From Anodontia alba (lineage: Eukaryota > Mollusca > Bivalvia > Lucinida > Lucinidae), in the NCBI GenBank assembly GCA_964016985.1, contig OZ024826.1:66880023-66944022 (forward strand): a stretch of DNA of 64,000 bases, written 5' to 3'. Both the position numbers and the translations under genes were made by a program. Each line of letters starts with the position of its first letter. Positions within the stretch are counted from its first letter, which is position 1. The notes under the pieces were generated by a model that saw nothing but the letters and a program-made list of their open reading frames with translations, had not been told where the DNA came from and made no database searches. Below are positions 31,316 through 41,449 of this stretch, piece by piece.

Positions 31316-34300
31316 TAATATATTGACCCGCTCCTGACTTGTACTAGGCAATCATAATACATTGCTTGAAATAATGTGAAATAGTTCCTTTTACCATGAA
31401 ACCTAAAAAAAAACCATTTTCATAAATTTCATAAAATGACGTCCTATTTCACTTTTTGAGGGATGGGAGGGGGTTTCAAAATAATATACCATAATATATT
31501 GACCCGCCCCTGGATTTGAACATAATCATAATCATAATCGTAAATAATGTGAAATGGTTCATTTTAACATGAAAACCTACAAAAAAAGCATTTTCATAAA
31601 ATGACATCCTATTTGACTTTTTGAGGAGTAGGAGGTGGGGAGTGGGGGTCAAAATATTATACCATAATATGCATTTTCATAAAATGACATCCTATTTCAT
31701 TTTTAGGGATGGGAGGGGGGTCTATATTGACCCGCCCCTGACCTTGACTAGGCAACCATAATACATTGGTAGAAATAATGTGAAATAGTTCCTTTTACCA
31801 TGAAACCTAAAAAAAATGTATTTTCATAAAATGACGTCCTATTTCACCTTTTGAGGGATTGGAGGGAGGGGGTGTCAAAATATCATACCATAATATATTG
31901 ACCCGCCCCTGGATTTGAACATAATCATAATCATAATCGTAAATAATGTGAAATGGTTCATTTTAACATGAAAACCTACATCTAAAGCATTTTGATAAAA
32001 TGCCGTCCTATTTGACTTTTTGAGGGGTAGGAGGTGTTTGCGTGTGTGTGTGGTGGGGGAGGGGGGGAGGGGTGTTAAAGTATTATACCATAATATATTG
32101 ACCCGCCTCTGACCTTGACTAGGCAATCATAATACATTACTAGAAATAATGTGAAATAGTTCCTTTTACATTGAAACCTAAAAAAAAAAACATTTTCATA
32201 AAATGAGGTTCTATTTCACTTTTTGAGGGATGGGAGGGGGGGGGGTAAAAAAATTATACCATAATATATTGACCCGTCCCTGGATTTGAACAGGTAATCA
32301 TTATCGTAAATAATGTGAAATGGTTCATTTTAACATGAAAACCTACAAAAAAAGCATTTTGATAAAATGACATCCTATTTGATTTTTTTAGGGGTAGGAG
32401 GTATGTGTGTGGGAGGGGGGTCAAAATATATTATTATAATATACTGACCCACCTATGACCTTGACTAAGCAATCATAATACATTACTGGAAATAATGTGA
32501 AATAGTTCCTTTTACCATGAAACCTAAAAAAGGGCATTTTCATAAAATGATGTCCTATTTCACTTTTTTGGGAGGGGTGGGGGTCAAAATATTATACCAC
32601 AATATATTGACCCGTCCCTGGATTTCAACAGGCAATCATAATATTAAATAATGTGAAATGGTTCATTCTAACATGAAAACCTACAAAACAGCATTTTGAT
32701 AAAATGACATCCTATTTGATTTTTTTAGTATTAGGAGGTGGGGGGAATGGGGATCAAATATTATACCATAATATACTGACCCGCCCCAGACCTTGACTAG
32801 GCAATCAATACATTGGTAAAAATAATGTGAAATAGTTCCTTTGACCATGAAAACACAAAAAGCATTTTGATAAAATGACATCCTATTTGACTTTTTGAGG
32901 GGAAGGAGTCAAAATATTATTCCATTATATATTGACCCGCCCCTGACTTTGACTAGGCAATCATAATACATTACTAGAAATAATGTGAAATAGTTCCTTT
33001 TATCATGAAACCTAAACAAAAGCATTTTCATAAAAAGACGTCCTATTTCACTTTTTAGGGATGGGAGGGGGGTCAAAAAATTATACCATAATATATTGTC
33101 CCGCTCCTGACCTTGACTAGGCAATCATAATACATTGATAGAAATAATGTGAAATAGTTCCTTTTACTATGAAACCAAAGAAAAAATGCATTTTCATGAA
33201 ATGACGTCCTATTTAACTTTTTAGGGATGGGAGGGATGGGGGGTCAAAATATTATACCATAATATATTGACCCGCCCCAGGCAATCATAATCTTAAATAA
33301 TGTGAAATATTTCATTAACATGAAAACATACAAAAAAGCATTTTGATAAAATGACATCCTATTTGACCTTTTGAGGAGTAGGAGGTGGGGGGTGGGGGTC
33401 AAAATATTATACCATAATATATTGACCCGCCCCTGACCTTGACTAGGCAATCATAATACATTGGTAGAAATAATGTGAAATAGTTCCTTTAACCATGAAA
33501 ACACACAAAAAAAAAAGCATTTTGATAATATGACATCCTATTTGACTTTTTGAGGGATAGGAGGTGAGGGTCAAAATATTATTCCATTATATATTGACCC
33601 GCCCCTGACCTTGACTAGGCAATCATAATACATTACTAGAAATAACGTGAAATAGTTCCTTTTACCATGAAACCTAAAACAAACGCATTTTCGTGAAATG
33701 ACATCTTATTTCACTTTTAAGGGATAATATATTGACCCGCTCCTGATCTTAACTAGGCAATCATAATACATTGGTAGAAATAATGTGAAATAGTTCATTT
33801 TACTATGAAACCAAAAAAAATGCATTTTCATAAAATGACGTCCTATTTCACCTTTTGAGGGATTGGAGGGAGGGGGTTCAAAATATTATACCATAATATA
33901 TTGACCCGCCCCTGGATTTGAACAGGCAATCATAATCGTAAATAATGTGAAATGATTAATTTTAACATCAAAACGTACAAAAAAGCATTCTGATAAAATG
34001 ACATCCTATTTGACTTTTTGAAGGGTGTGTGGTGTGTGTGGGGGGGGGGGTGCGGGGGGGGGTCAAAATATTTTACCATAAGATATTGACCCTTCTGACC
34101 TTGACTAGGCAATCATAATACATTACTGGAAATAATGTGAAATAGTTCCTTTTACCATGAAACCTAAAAAAAGCATTTTCATAAAATTATGTCCTATTTG
34201 ACTTGTTTAGGGATGGGAGGGGTTGGTGGGTGTGTCAAAATATTATTCCATAATATATTGACCTGCCCCTGGATTTCAACAGGCAATCATAATCGTAAAT

Positions 34301-35062
34301 AATGTGAAATGGTTCATTTTAACATCAAAACCTACAAAAAAGCATTTTGATAAAATGACATCCTAATCGTAAATAAAGTGAAATAGTTCATTTTAACATG
34401 AAAACCTACAAAAAAGCATTTTGATAAAATGACATCTTATTTGACTTTTTGAAGGTTAGGAGGTGGTGGGTGGGGGTGTCAAAATATTATACCATAATAT
34501 ATTGACCCCCCCCCCCCCCCCCCCCCGACCTCGACTAGGCAATCATAATACAGAAATAATATGAAATAGTTTCTTTTACCATGAAACCTGAAAAAAAGCA
34601 TTTACATAAAATGACATCCTATTTCACTTTTTGAGGGATGGGAGGGGGAGGGGGTAAAAAATTATACCATTTTATATTGACCCGCCCCTGAACAGGCAAT
34701 CATAATCGTAAATAATGTGAAATGGTCCATTTTAACAAGAAAACTTACCCAAAAAAAACATTTTGATAAAATGACATTCTATTTGACTTTTTTAGGGGTA
34801 GGAGGTGGGGGTCAAAATATTATACCATAATACCCGCCCCTGGATTAGAACAGGCAATCATAAATGATCGTTGAAAATAATGTAAAATAGTTCCTTTCAT
34901 CACGAAGACTTGAAAAATGGATTTTCATGGAATGACAACCCCTTTGACTTTTTGATATGGGGGGGGGGGCGAGGGAGGTTGGGGCGAGGGGTCAAAATAT
35001 TATACCATAATATATTGACACACCCCTGACTTTGACCTGGCAATCATAATACATTGCTAGAA
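31316..35062 (+). repeat. Left arm: about 22 tandem monomers, two alternating types
   Basis: Type 1 monomers have TTGACTAGGCAATCATAATA, AATAGTTCCTTTTACCATGA and CATTTTCATAAAATGACGTC. Type 2 monomers have TTTGAACAGGCAATCATAAT, AATGGTTCATTTTAACATGA and GCATTTTGATAAAATGACATC. They often alternate, with some runs of type 1. Each monomer ends in a G-rich run of variable length followed by TCAAAATATTATACCATAAT and ATATTGACCCGCC, a near-palindrome. Monomer length is about 150-190 bp. Confidence 0.9.
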
Positions 35063-35849
35063 GTAGTTGTGGTCATAGTACCTAAGCCGTAATCCAAACT
35101 CATAAATCCATAAACGAATGACGAATCAGAATGTTCAGACCAACAGACGACCTGGACCCCAGAATAAAGGGTGTAATCAGGCGTTCGCGGATAGTAAGCA
35201 AGCTTCGCCCACCATGCCCATAGGCCTGAACGAAGGAAATATCGTTAGAAGCGTATGCCCGGGATTTGGGAAGTCTACTTATGGCGCGTCATTGGCAAAA
35301 ACATCAGAAACAATTCTGGAAACTGCCACATTGTAGGAATTGACCAGATCATGATGTCTCCCATAGAACTTCTTAAGTGTTGCTACTAGTTTGGTTTTTT
35401 GATAACCCTGGCTCAGCAACTTTCTAGTGAGCACTTTCCCACGCTCCATGAATTCCTGATAATTTGAAAAGGCTCTGGCATAACGGATTAACTGTGAAAC
35501 GTAAACGCCGTATGCTGGTGCAGAAGGGATACTACTGCTCAGGAATGGAAAGTTAACAATGGGAAAATTGAAATCATCCCGTTTGTCATAAAGCCTAGTA
35601 GTAAGCTTTCCATTGTCAATGTAGAGATAACAATCCAAGTATGAGGAGGAGGCTGCAGTCTCCGTTGTTTCCTTTATTTCAAGTTCACGTGGATAGATGA
35701 ATTCTAAATACTCTGCAAATTTTGTGTTTTTCAGAGACAATACATCATCTATATATCTGCAGGTGAAATTGAATTGTTGTGCGAGGTGTTTCTTGCCTGC
35801 TTGGAGGAGACTTTGTACAAACTCCGCCTCATACGAGTATAAAAAAAAT
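35063..35849 (-). mobile_element. 5'-truncated retroelement inserted in an array monomer
   Basis: The monomer sequence breaks after CATTGCTAGAA (about 35062) and resumes with AATAATGTGAAATGG (about 35849). Between them lies about 785 bp with a reverse transcriptase reading frame on the minus strand and a 3' non-coding part to the left. The truncated 5' end and intact 3' side are typical of target-primed insertion. Confidence 0.7.
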
Positions 35850-35850
35850 A
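35279..35850 (-). pseudogene. Reverse transcriptase fragment (Penelope-like or related)
   Basis: About 185 continuous codons. They start abruptly at LYSYEAEFVQSLLQAGKKHL next to satellite sequence, followed by the catalytic box FTCRYIDDVLSLKN (YIDD), EYLEFIYPRELEIKETTETA, SSYLDCYLYIDNGKL, APAYGVYVSQLIRYARAFSN, FMERGKVLTRKLLSQGYQKT and KKFYGRHHDLVNSYNVAVS, ending near 35279. Everything N-terminal to the LYSYEAEF segment is missing, including the first catalytic Asp region. The RYIDD box and the SQLIRYARA segment are typical of a reverse transcriptase group common in molluscs. I favour Penelope-like but cannot prove the clade. The frame is otherwise uninterrupted, suggesting recent insertion. 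Confidence 0.75.
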
Positions 35851-36660
35851 ATGTGAAATGGTTCATTTTAACAAGAAAACGTAAAAAAAAATCATTTAAT
35901 TAAAATGACGTCCTATTTGACTTTGGTACAGTGATCATTTATGATTGCCTGTTCAAATCCAGGGGCGGGTCAATATATTATGGTACAATATATTGATCCC
36001 CATCCCCCCTTCCATCCTACCCCTCAAAATGTCAAATAGGATGTTATATTATTAAAATGCTTTTTATTTAGGTTTTCATGATAAAAGAAATCATTTCACA
36101 TTGTTTACAGTGATCATTTATGATTGCCTGTTCAAATCCAGGGGCAGGTTAATATATATATGGTATATTATTTTGACCCCCGCGCCCCTGCCCACCCCCT
36201 AATTAAAGAGTAAAAGGGGATGTCATTCCATGAAAATGCATTTTCCAAGTCTTCATGATAAAAGAAATCATTTCACATTGTTACAGCGATCATTTATAAT
36301 TGCCTATACAAATCCAGGGGCGGGTCAATATATTATGGTATAATATTTTGACACCCCCCCGCCCCCGCCATCCTACCCCTTAAAAAGTCAAACAGGTCGT
36401 CATTTTATTAAAATGCTTTTTTGTAGGTTGATAAAATAAATCAGTTCACATTATATACAGTGATCATTTATGATTGCCTGTTCTAATGCAGGGGCGAGTC
36501 AATATATTATGGTATAATATTTTGACCCCCTCCCACCCCCCCCCACCCACCCCCCACCCACACACACACCACCACCACCACTATTAAAGTCAAATCGGAC
36601 GTAATTTTATGAAAATGTTTTGGTTTTTTTTAGGTTTTCATGATAAAAGGAGCCATTTTA

Positions 36661-36738
36661 CACCATTACTTTGCCAAGGCAATCATAATAGATTGCTAGA
36701 AAGCAATCTATTATGATTGCCTTGGCAAAGTAATGGTG
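36661..36738. repeat. Perfect 37-bp inverted repeat with 4-base loop
   Basis: Arms 36661-36697 and 36702-36738 around AGAA. The arm holds CACCATTACTTTGCCAAGGC, then AATCATAATAGATTGCT. It joins monomers of opposite orientation inside the right array. Confidence 0.95.
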
Positions 36739-36742
36739 GGTC

Positions 36743-37107
36743 AATATATTATGGTATAATATTTTGACCCCCTCCCCACCCCCATCCTACCCCTAAAAAA
36801 GTCAAATAGTACGTCATTATATGAAAATGCTTTTTCTTTAGTATTTCATGTTAAAATAAACCGTTTTACATTATTCCTAGCAATCTAAAACGTTTGCCTG
36901 GTCAAAGCCAGGGGCGAGTCCATATATTATGGTATAATATTTTGACCCCCTCCCCACCCCCATCCTACCCCTAAAAAAGTCAAATAGTACGTCATTATAT
37001 GAAAATGCTTTTTCTTTAGTATTTCATGTTAAAATAAACCGTTTTACATTATTCCTAGCAATCTAAAACGTTTGCCTGGTCAAAGCCAGGGGCGAGTCCA
37101 TATATTA
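36743..37107. repeat. Exact 178-bp tandem duplication of a monomer
   Basis: The stretch from TATATTATGGTATAATATTT through GGCGAGTCCATATATTA is present twice with a period of 178 bp and no difference that I can see over most of its length. Confidence 0.9.
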
Positions 37108-37891
37108 CGGTATAATATTTTGACTCCCCCCTACCCCCCCCCCCCCGCCTCCAATCACACACCCTTAAGAGTCAAATAGGACTTCATTTTATTAAAATGT
37201 TTTTTTATTTAGGGTTTCAATTTAAAATCAACCATTACGCAATATATATAGGTTTTCATGATAAAAGGAGCCATTTTACATTATTTCTAGCAATCTGTTA
37301 TGACTGCCTGGTCAAAGTCAGGGGTGGGTCAATATATTATGGTATAATATTTTGACCCCCACCCAGCCCCACAGCCCACCCCCTCATCAAGAGTCAAAGG
37401 GGATGTCATTCCAGGAAAATGGATTTTCCAGGTCTTCATGATAAAAATTACCATTTTACATTGGTACAGCGATCATTTATGTTTGCCTGTTCAAATCCAG
37501 AGGGCAGGTCAATATATTTTGGTACAATATTTCGACCCCCACCCCTCCTACCCCTCAAAAAGTCAAATAGGACGTAATCTTATTAAAATATTTTTTATTT
37601 AGGTTTACATGTCAAAATGAACCTTCGCGTTATTTCTAGCAATCTATTATGATTGCCTGGTCAAATCCAGGGGCAGATCAATATATTATGGTATAATATT
37701 TTGACCCCACCCCCCCCCCCCCCTTCCAACCCCTCAAAAAGTCAAATAGGACGTCATCTTATTAAAATGTTTTTTATTTAGGTATTCATGTTAAAATGAA
37801 CCATTTCGCATTATTTCTAGCAATCTATTATGTTTGCCTAGTCAGTCAGGGGTTGGTCAATATATTATGGTATAATATATTGCCCCCTCTC

Positions 37892-37892
<1 letters not shown>

Positions 37893-37962
<70 letters not shown>
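37893..37962. repeat. (CA)n microsatellite inside an array monomer
   Basis: About 34 CA units at the position where neighbouring monomers have a C-rich run. Confidence 0.95.
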
Positions 37963-37963
<1 letters not shown>

Positions 37964-38129
37964 TTCCCACCCCTCAAAAAGTGAAATAGGATATCATTTT
38001 TGTGAAAATGCTTTTTTTAAGATTTTCATGATAAAAGGAACCACTTCACATTATTTCTAGCAATCTATTATCATTGCCTGGTCAAAGCCAGGGGCGGGTC
38101 AATATATTATGGTATAATATTTTGACCCC

Positions 38130-38346
38130 CCACCCAAAACCCTCTCTCAAAAAAAATAAGTGGACATATAACTGTCAGAATATTATTTTTATGCTATTTA
38201 ATAAATGAATCCCTTCTGTATGTGTTATATCATTCCTTAAGAAAGATAGTCGGGTGGGTCAATATATTATGGGGCGTGTTAAAATATTATAGCAATTTTC
38301 TGACCCGCGGGTCAAAATATTATACGGGTCAAAATATTATCTGACA
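38130..38346 (-). repeat. Right terminal module of the giant foldback element
   Basis: Inverse of 31060-31315 with moderate divergence. It contains TTTAATAAATGAATCCCTTC and ATGTGTTATATCATTC, then short TGACCCGCGGGTCA palindromes and the end CTGACA. Confidence 0.85.
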
Positions 38347-38612
38347 CCGGTGTTAGTCTTACTCTTTGTTGCTTTGTTGTTTATTCTACGAGGCGATTTG
38401 TTTTCTGACTTATCTTGTGTTATTTTGTTCTTGTGTTTTTCAGTCCTTTTAGCATTGCGAGTATCTCGCTTTAGGAAGAGAGAGCTAATCTTAGTGCTTC
38501 TCGTACGTTTGTTCGATTTGCGCTTGTTTGGTTTTGTCTGTTTCCTCTTCGTCTTGGTGTCTGCGGTTTGTGATTGTGGCACTCCCTGAATTTTTCTCTT
38601 ACCTTTTTTTCA
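38347..38612 (+). repeat. Dispersed repeat A, right half of interrupted copy
   Basis: Starts CCGGTGTTAGTCTTACTCTT and continues like 26689-26948, ending TTTTTCTCTTACC. The Gypsy relic follows directly. Confidence 0.8.
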
Positions 38613-38615
38613 AAG

Positions 38616-39170
38616 CTATAGTGTATCACTGTCAGATGTGGGAGGGGTCAACACATGATTAACAGACTTCTGCTGAGTTGACTTTTCAGTGCTAATAATG
38701 TCTTGTAAGACTAACTCATTGGGAAGAAGGATTTTATTGACAGGTTCTGGCACATAGGGGAAATAAGGGTCATTTTCATTTGGACTTGACTGCGGAGTCC
38801 AAAGAATTAACGGGTTCTTGACAACCTGTTGCAAACAACCATAGATACCGCATACGTTTATACGAAATCTCAAAATTGAACTCCTGTAATATAGCAAGCC
38901 ATCATTCATATATTGCTCCTTTCAAACCCTTTTGGAAAAGTGTTTTCAATGCCTGGTGATCGCACAACAAAGAATTTCCTACCTCGCAAAAAGGAAGCAC
39001 AATCTAGAATGCTAGTCACTACACCTAGGAACTCAAGTTTGGTGGGTCCATATGATGTCTGATAGTGTGAAAGTGACTTTGACCCAAAGCGAACAACACG
39101 AACACTTTCATCGCTACTGTCAGTAGGATGTTTCTGATACAACATGTATCCGATACCCTTGCTGGACGTA
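38616..39170 (-). pseudogene. Gypsy RNase H and downstream spacer
   Basis: DTSSKGIGYMLYQKHPTDSS (first RNase H Asp near 39165), RVVRFGSKSLSHYQTSYGPT (FGSKSL is the usual (F/Y)xSKxL box), KLEFLGVVTSILDCASFLRG (catalytic Glu) and GRKFFVV. After frame changes near 38950 there is a 97-codon open frame (ILWTPQSSPNENDPYFPYVP ...) corresponding to the linker before integrase. Integrase itself is missing. Confidence 0.8.
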
Positions 39171-39653
39171 TCAAATCTTGTCCATGAGCATTTGAAAACT
39201 GTTCGGACTGGTCCTTAAGCCTTGTGGCAATCTTAGAAATTTGTAGGTGCCAAAACATGTGTTGAATGCAATGTATTTTGACGCGTCACTAGTAATTTTC
39301 ATTTGGAAAAAAAAACCCGAACTGACAAAATGAAATTGGGCGTCCTCTGACTCGGTAAGTTCCTGCACATCAGGAATAGCGTATCGAAAATTTTGTGTCT
39401 GGGAATACAGATAACGGAAATCAACGCAAAAGCGGTACATAGACAGGCTGGCTTCTCTGGATCCCGGTTCGATTCCCGGTTTCGTTTTGTTACGTTTGGA
39501 AACCAAAACTATCGGACTTGAATTAGGAATATCTTCCTTCTCTTTCACAGGCGTAATAATACCTTGCTGTAATAATTTATCAAGCTGATGACGCAACACT
39601 TCCCTTTTGTCTGGAAACAAACGATACGGCCTTTGAATGTTTAGATTCGGCAT
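39171..39653 (-). pseudogene. Gypsy reverse transcriptase with deleted active site
   Basis: Recognisable RT segments are RPYRLFPDKREVLRHQLDKL, GIITPVKEKEDIPNSSPIVL, YRFCVDFRYL, NFRYAIPDVQELTESEDAQF, FNTCFGTYKFLRLPQGLRTS and NSFQMLMDKI. The catalytic Asp segment before GFFFQMKI is shortened (FVSSGFFFQ). The frame jumps from LMDKI straight to RNase H at 39165-39171, so the YxDD box and the connection domain are deleted. An extra segment IEPGSREASLS interrupts the region between VLVSKRNKTKPG and YRFCVDFRYL. Confidence 0.85.
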
Positions 39654-39960
39654 TGGGAATTAAATGAATCTGATGTTCTACCATTGAAGTCAGACCAAGG
39701 GAAAGATTTTCCTCTGTAACGAGCAAGTCATGGTTCGAAACTAGGCAATCTACGTCTCTCATCAGAGGACATCGGCGACGCTGTTGAACTATGATGAAAG
39801 TATGATAAAAAAAATCTTTCCCTGTCTAGAGGGTCAATTGCATTAGCGGTGGTATGACACTGCTTTGATTTTGCATGGTTGGCGGCAAGGCTATCGGAAT
39901 TGGAATTTCTAACATTTTCCTGCAGTGTTGAACTTTCATGACCTAACCTATCAGCTGGTA

Positions 39961-40600
39961 TTATACTGAAAGTTTTGTCCCTGACCTGAAATGATCCCAG
40001 GGGTTTGTTTTATGAATGGTAACTGGCTCTGATGTGGGATTTAATATTTTAGATGGAACCATTTGATCTGAAGATATGATAGATAAAGATCTAGCCACAA
40101 ATAAGCATTTCTTGGAAATATGGGTGCTACCCGAGCAAATACCTACAAATCCCGGAAACATACATTTTGGCGTTTTACCCCATATTACTGTTTCAGAATT
40201 GGGTTTTATTGTGGTCTTTTTCTTGGAGCGGACAGCTGTGCTGGTTGCATGAACAGACAGCTTATCAAAATTCAATGTAACACCATGAGTGCGCATGCAT
40301 TCTGTCCCTAAGATCAATGGATGGGATGTACCCTGTAAAACATCAACAGTAAATGATTGCTGCTGACCACTGATTACAGCAGACACCTTTGCAACACAAC
40401 TTATACCAATTTCTTGAATGTTGGCAAGTACAATAGACTCATTATAGTATTTTCTACCTGTAGCTTATTACTGGGACTAATATTGTCAAATAATTCTTGT
40501 GACATCAAATTTATTGAACTTGTCTGTATCGAGCAAAGCGGAAATTTGTTTTGATGAAAATTTCACAGGTAAAAACATGAAACCAGACTTTCTTTGATAG
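39961..40600 (-). pseudogene. Gypsy aspartic protease and linker
   Basis: Upstream frame FSSKQISALLDTDKFNK (about 40565-40515) holds the start of the D-T-G loop, then a one-base change leads to SINLMSQELFDNISPSNKLQ. Downstream, 40386-39961 is open: VDVLQGTSHPLILGTECMRT is the hydrophobic ILG motif of retropepsins, followed by a linker. The catalytic loop reads DTD instead of DTG because of the indel. Confidence 0.7.
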
Positions 40601-41380
40601 TCTCTGAGTATAGAATTGGAAACAGTACATTTTATGTCACCCACATTTTCCTGTTGCTGTCGCTCGGTGGCCTGGATCTGGCGCGCTGATTGTCTGTTGT
40701 TGCCCGCCCAAGGGACTGCGCCCTGTGTTCCTTGGGTTGTTAGAGTTTCCCGAATTTGCGCTTTGATTGTTCACAAACAGTTTGCACAGTGTCGCAGCAT
40801 CCCCACGCTGCGAGCACAACTGACACGCAGAATTCGGGTCTGCCGGTCCTGATGCCAGATTACATCGTCTTCTTATGTGCCCTGTGCACGAACAGTTGTA
40901 ACACTATTTGTACTATTATTATTCCGTCCAGGATTTTATGAGAAATCGCGCGAATCCTGCTTTTGTGACACTAAAAGTCGTTCAATCGTCTCCCCCAGTT
41001 TATTCACCGTTCGTTCCAGCGAAGTTATCTGATCATCTGCACGTGCAGCGGCTGCCATACTAGCTACTGGGTTTTAATTCAAAGGCGTCCCAATCACCTT
41101 TCTCGTCATCATCGAGGCAGCAGAACCAGGTCTGCGCTGGACCCTGTAAATGGAGTTTGAAAGCCGCTACTTTCCGACTGTCTGTGTCTGTTATTCTTGA
41201 GAAAGTACAATAAGCGGCAAAGTCTGACAAGAACTGGTCCGGATCCTCCGTGGGATATCAAAAAAATTTCTTTAACGTTAGTCTACCAGTGCCCATCACT
41301 GTTTCACCCCTAGGTGGAATTCTACAAGCCTGGTCAGGATTTACTGCTGCTAGGTTCAAACTCTCATTGTTACTTGACAT
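40600..41380 (-). pseudogene. Gypsy gag with CCHC zinc knuckle
   Basis: The ATG at 41380 starts MSSNNESLNLAAVNPDQACR. The matrix/capsid-like segment continues after an in-frame TGA (about 41258-41260) as YPTEDPDQFLSDFAAYCTFS and KVAAFKLHLQGPAQTWFCCL. The nucleocapsid zinc knuckle CYNCSCTGHIRRRC (C-X2-C-X4-H-X4-C) lies at about 40905-40863, followed by a second Cys pair (CQLCSQRG). Several stops in between mark decay. Confidence 0.75.
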
Positions 41381-41449
41381 CACTGGATTTCGCGGAAATA
41401 ACCAATTTTTGTAGTGAAAGTTCCAGTTTAGATTCTCCACCTTTTAGTA

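Larger units (their letters stand above)
35850..38129 (-). repeat. Right arm: about 12 inverted tandem monomers
   Basis: After a final left-oriented half monomer (35850-35923) the orientation flips. The units now read GATTGCCTGTTCAAATCCAG, GGGCGGGTCAATATATTATG and GGTATAATATTTTGACCC, then a C-rich run and AAAAAGTCAAATAGGACGTC. Both monomer types recur. One monomer carries a long (CA)n expansion and one a perfect hairpin; a 178-bp unit is exactly duplicated. Confidence 0.9.
31060..38346. mobile_element. Giant foldback element with tandem-repeat arms and Ginger-like ends
   Basis: 7287 bp. The left end starts TGTCATATAATATTTTGACC; the right end read inward on the other strand starts TGTCAGATAATATTTTGACC. 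Both are followed by related terminal modules of about 220-250 bp (shared GAATGATATAACACAT, GATTCATTTATTAAA). The 4-bp duplication CCGG lies at 31056-31059 and 38347-38350. The arms are arrays of 170-190 bp monomers in opposite orientation meeting near 35925. No transposase is encoded, so it must be non-autonomous. Termini of the form TGTNR with a 4-bp duplication are described for Ginger transposons; that assignment is inference. Confidence 0.85.
38616..41380 (-). mobile_element. Truncated Ty3/Gypsy LTR retrotransposon relic
   Basis: The minus strand reads gag (with zinc knuckle), protease, reverse transcriptase, RNase H and part of the RNase H-integrase spacer, in Ty3/Gypsy order. It then stops at 38616 next to repeat A. 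Integrase and both LTRs are absent from the window as far as I can see. All domains carry stops, shifts or deletions. Confidence 0.85.

Noticed and set aside
31875..34112. Repeated short minus-strand frames starting MPSQGQ
   Set aside because: Products of the satellite monomers, varying with the G tract and lacking conservation of frame.
31316..38129. CRISPR array
   Set aside because: Monomers are 150-190 bp with no short constant repeat/unique spacer structure, in a eukaryotic context, and the array is inverted.
38337..38589. Opposed frames of about 80 codons (Lys/Thr-rich on minus, Leu/Phe-rich on plus)
   Set aside because: They lie in dispersed repeat A and recur with stops in the other copies.
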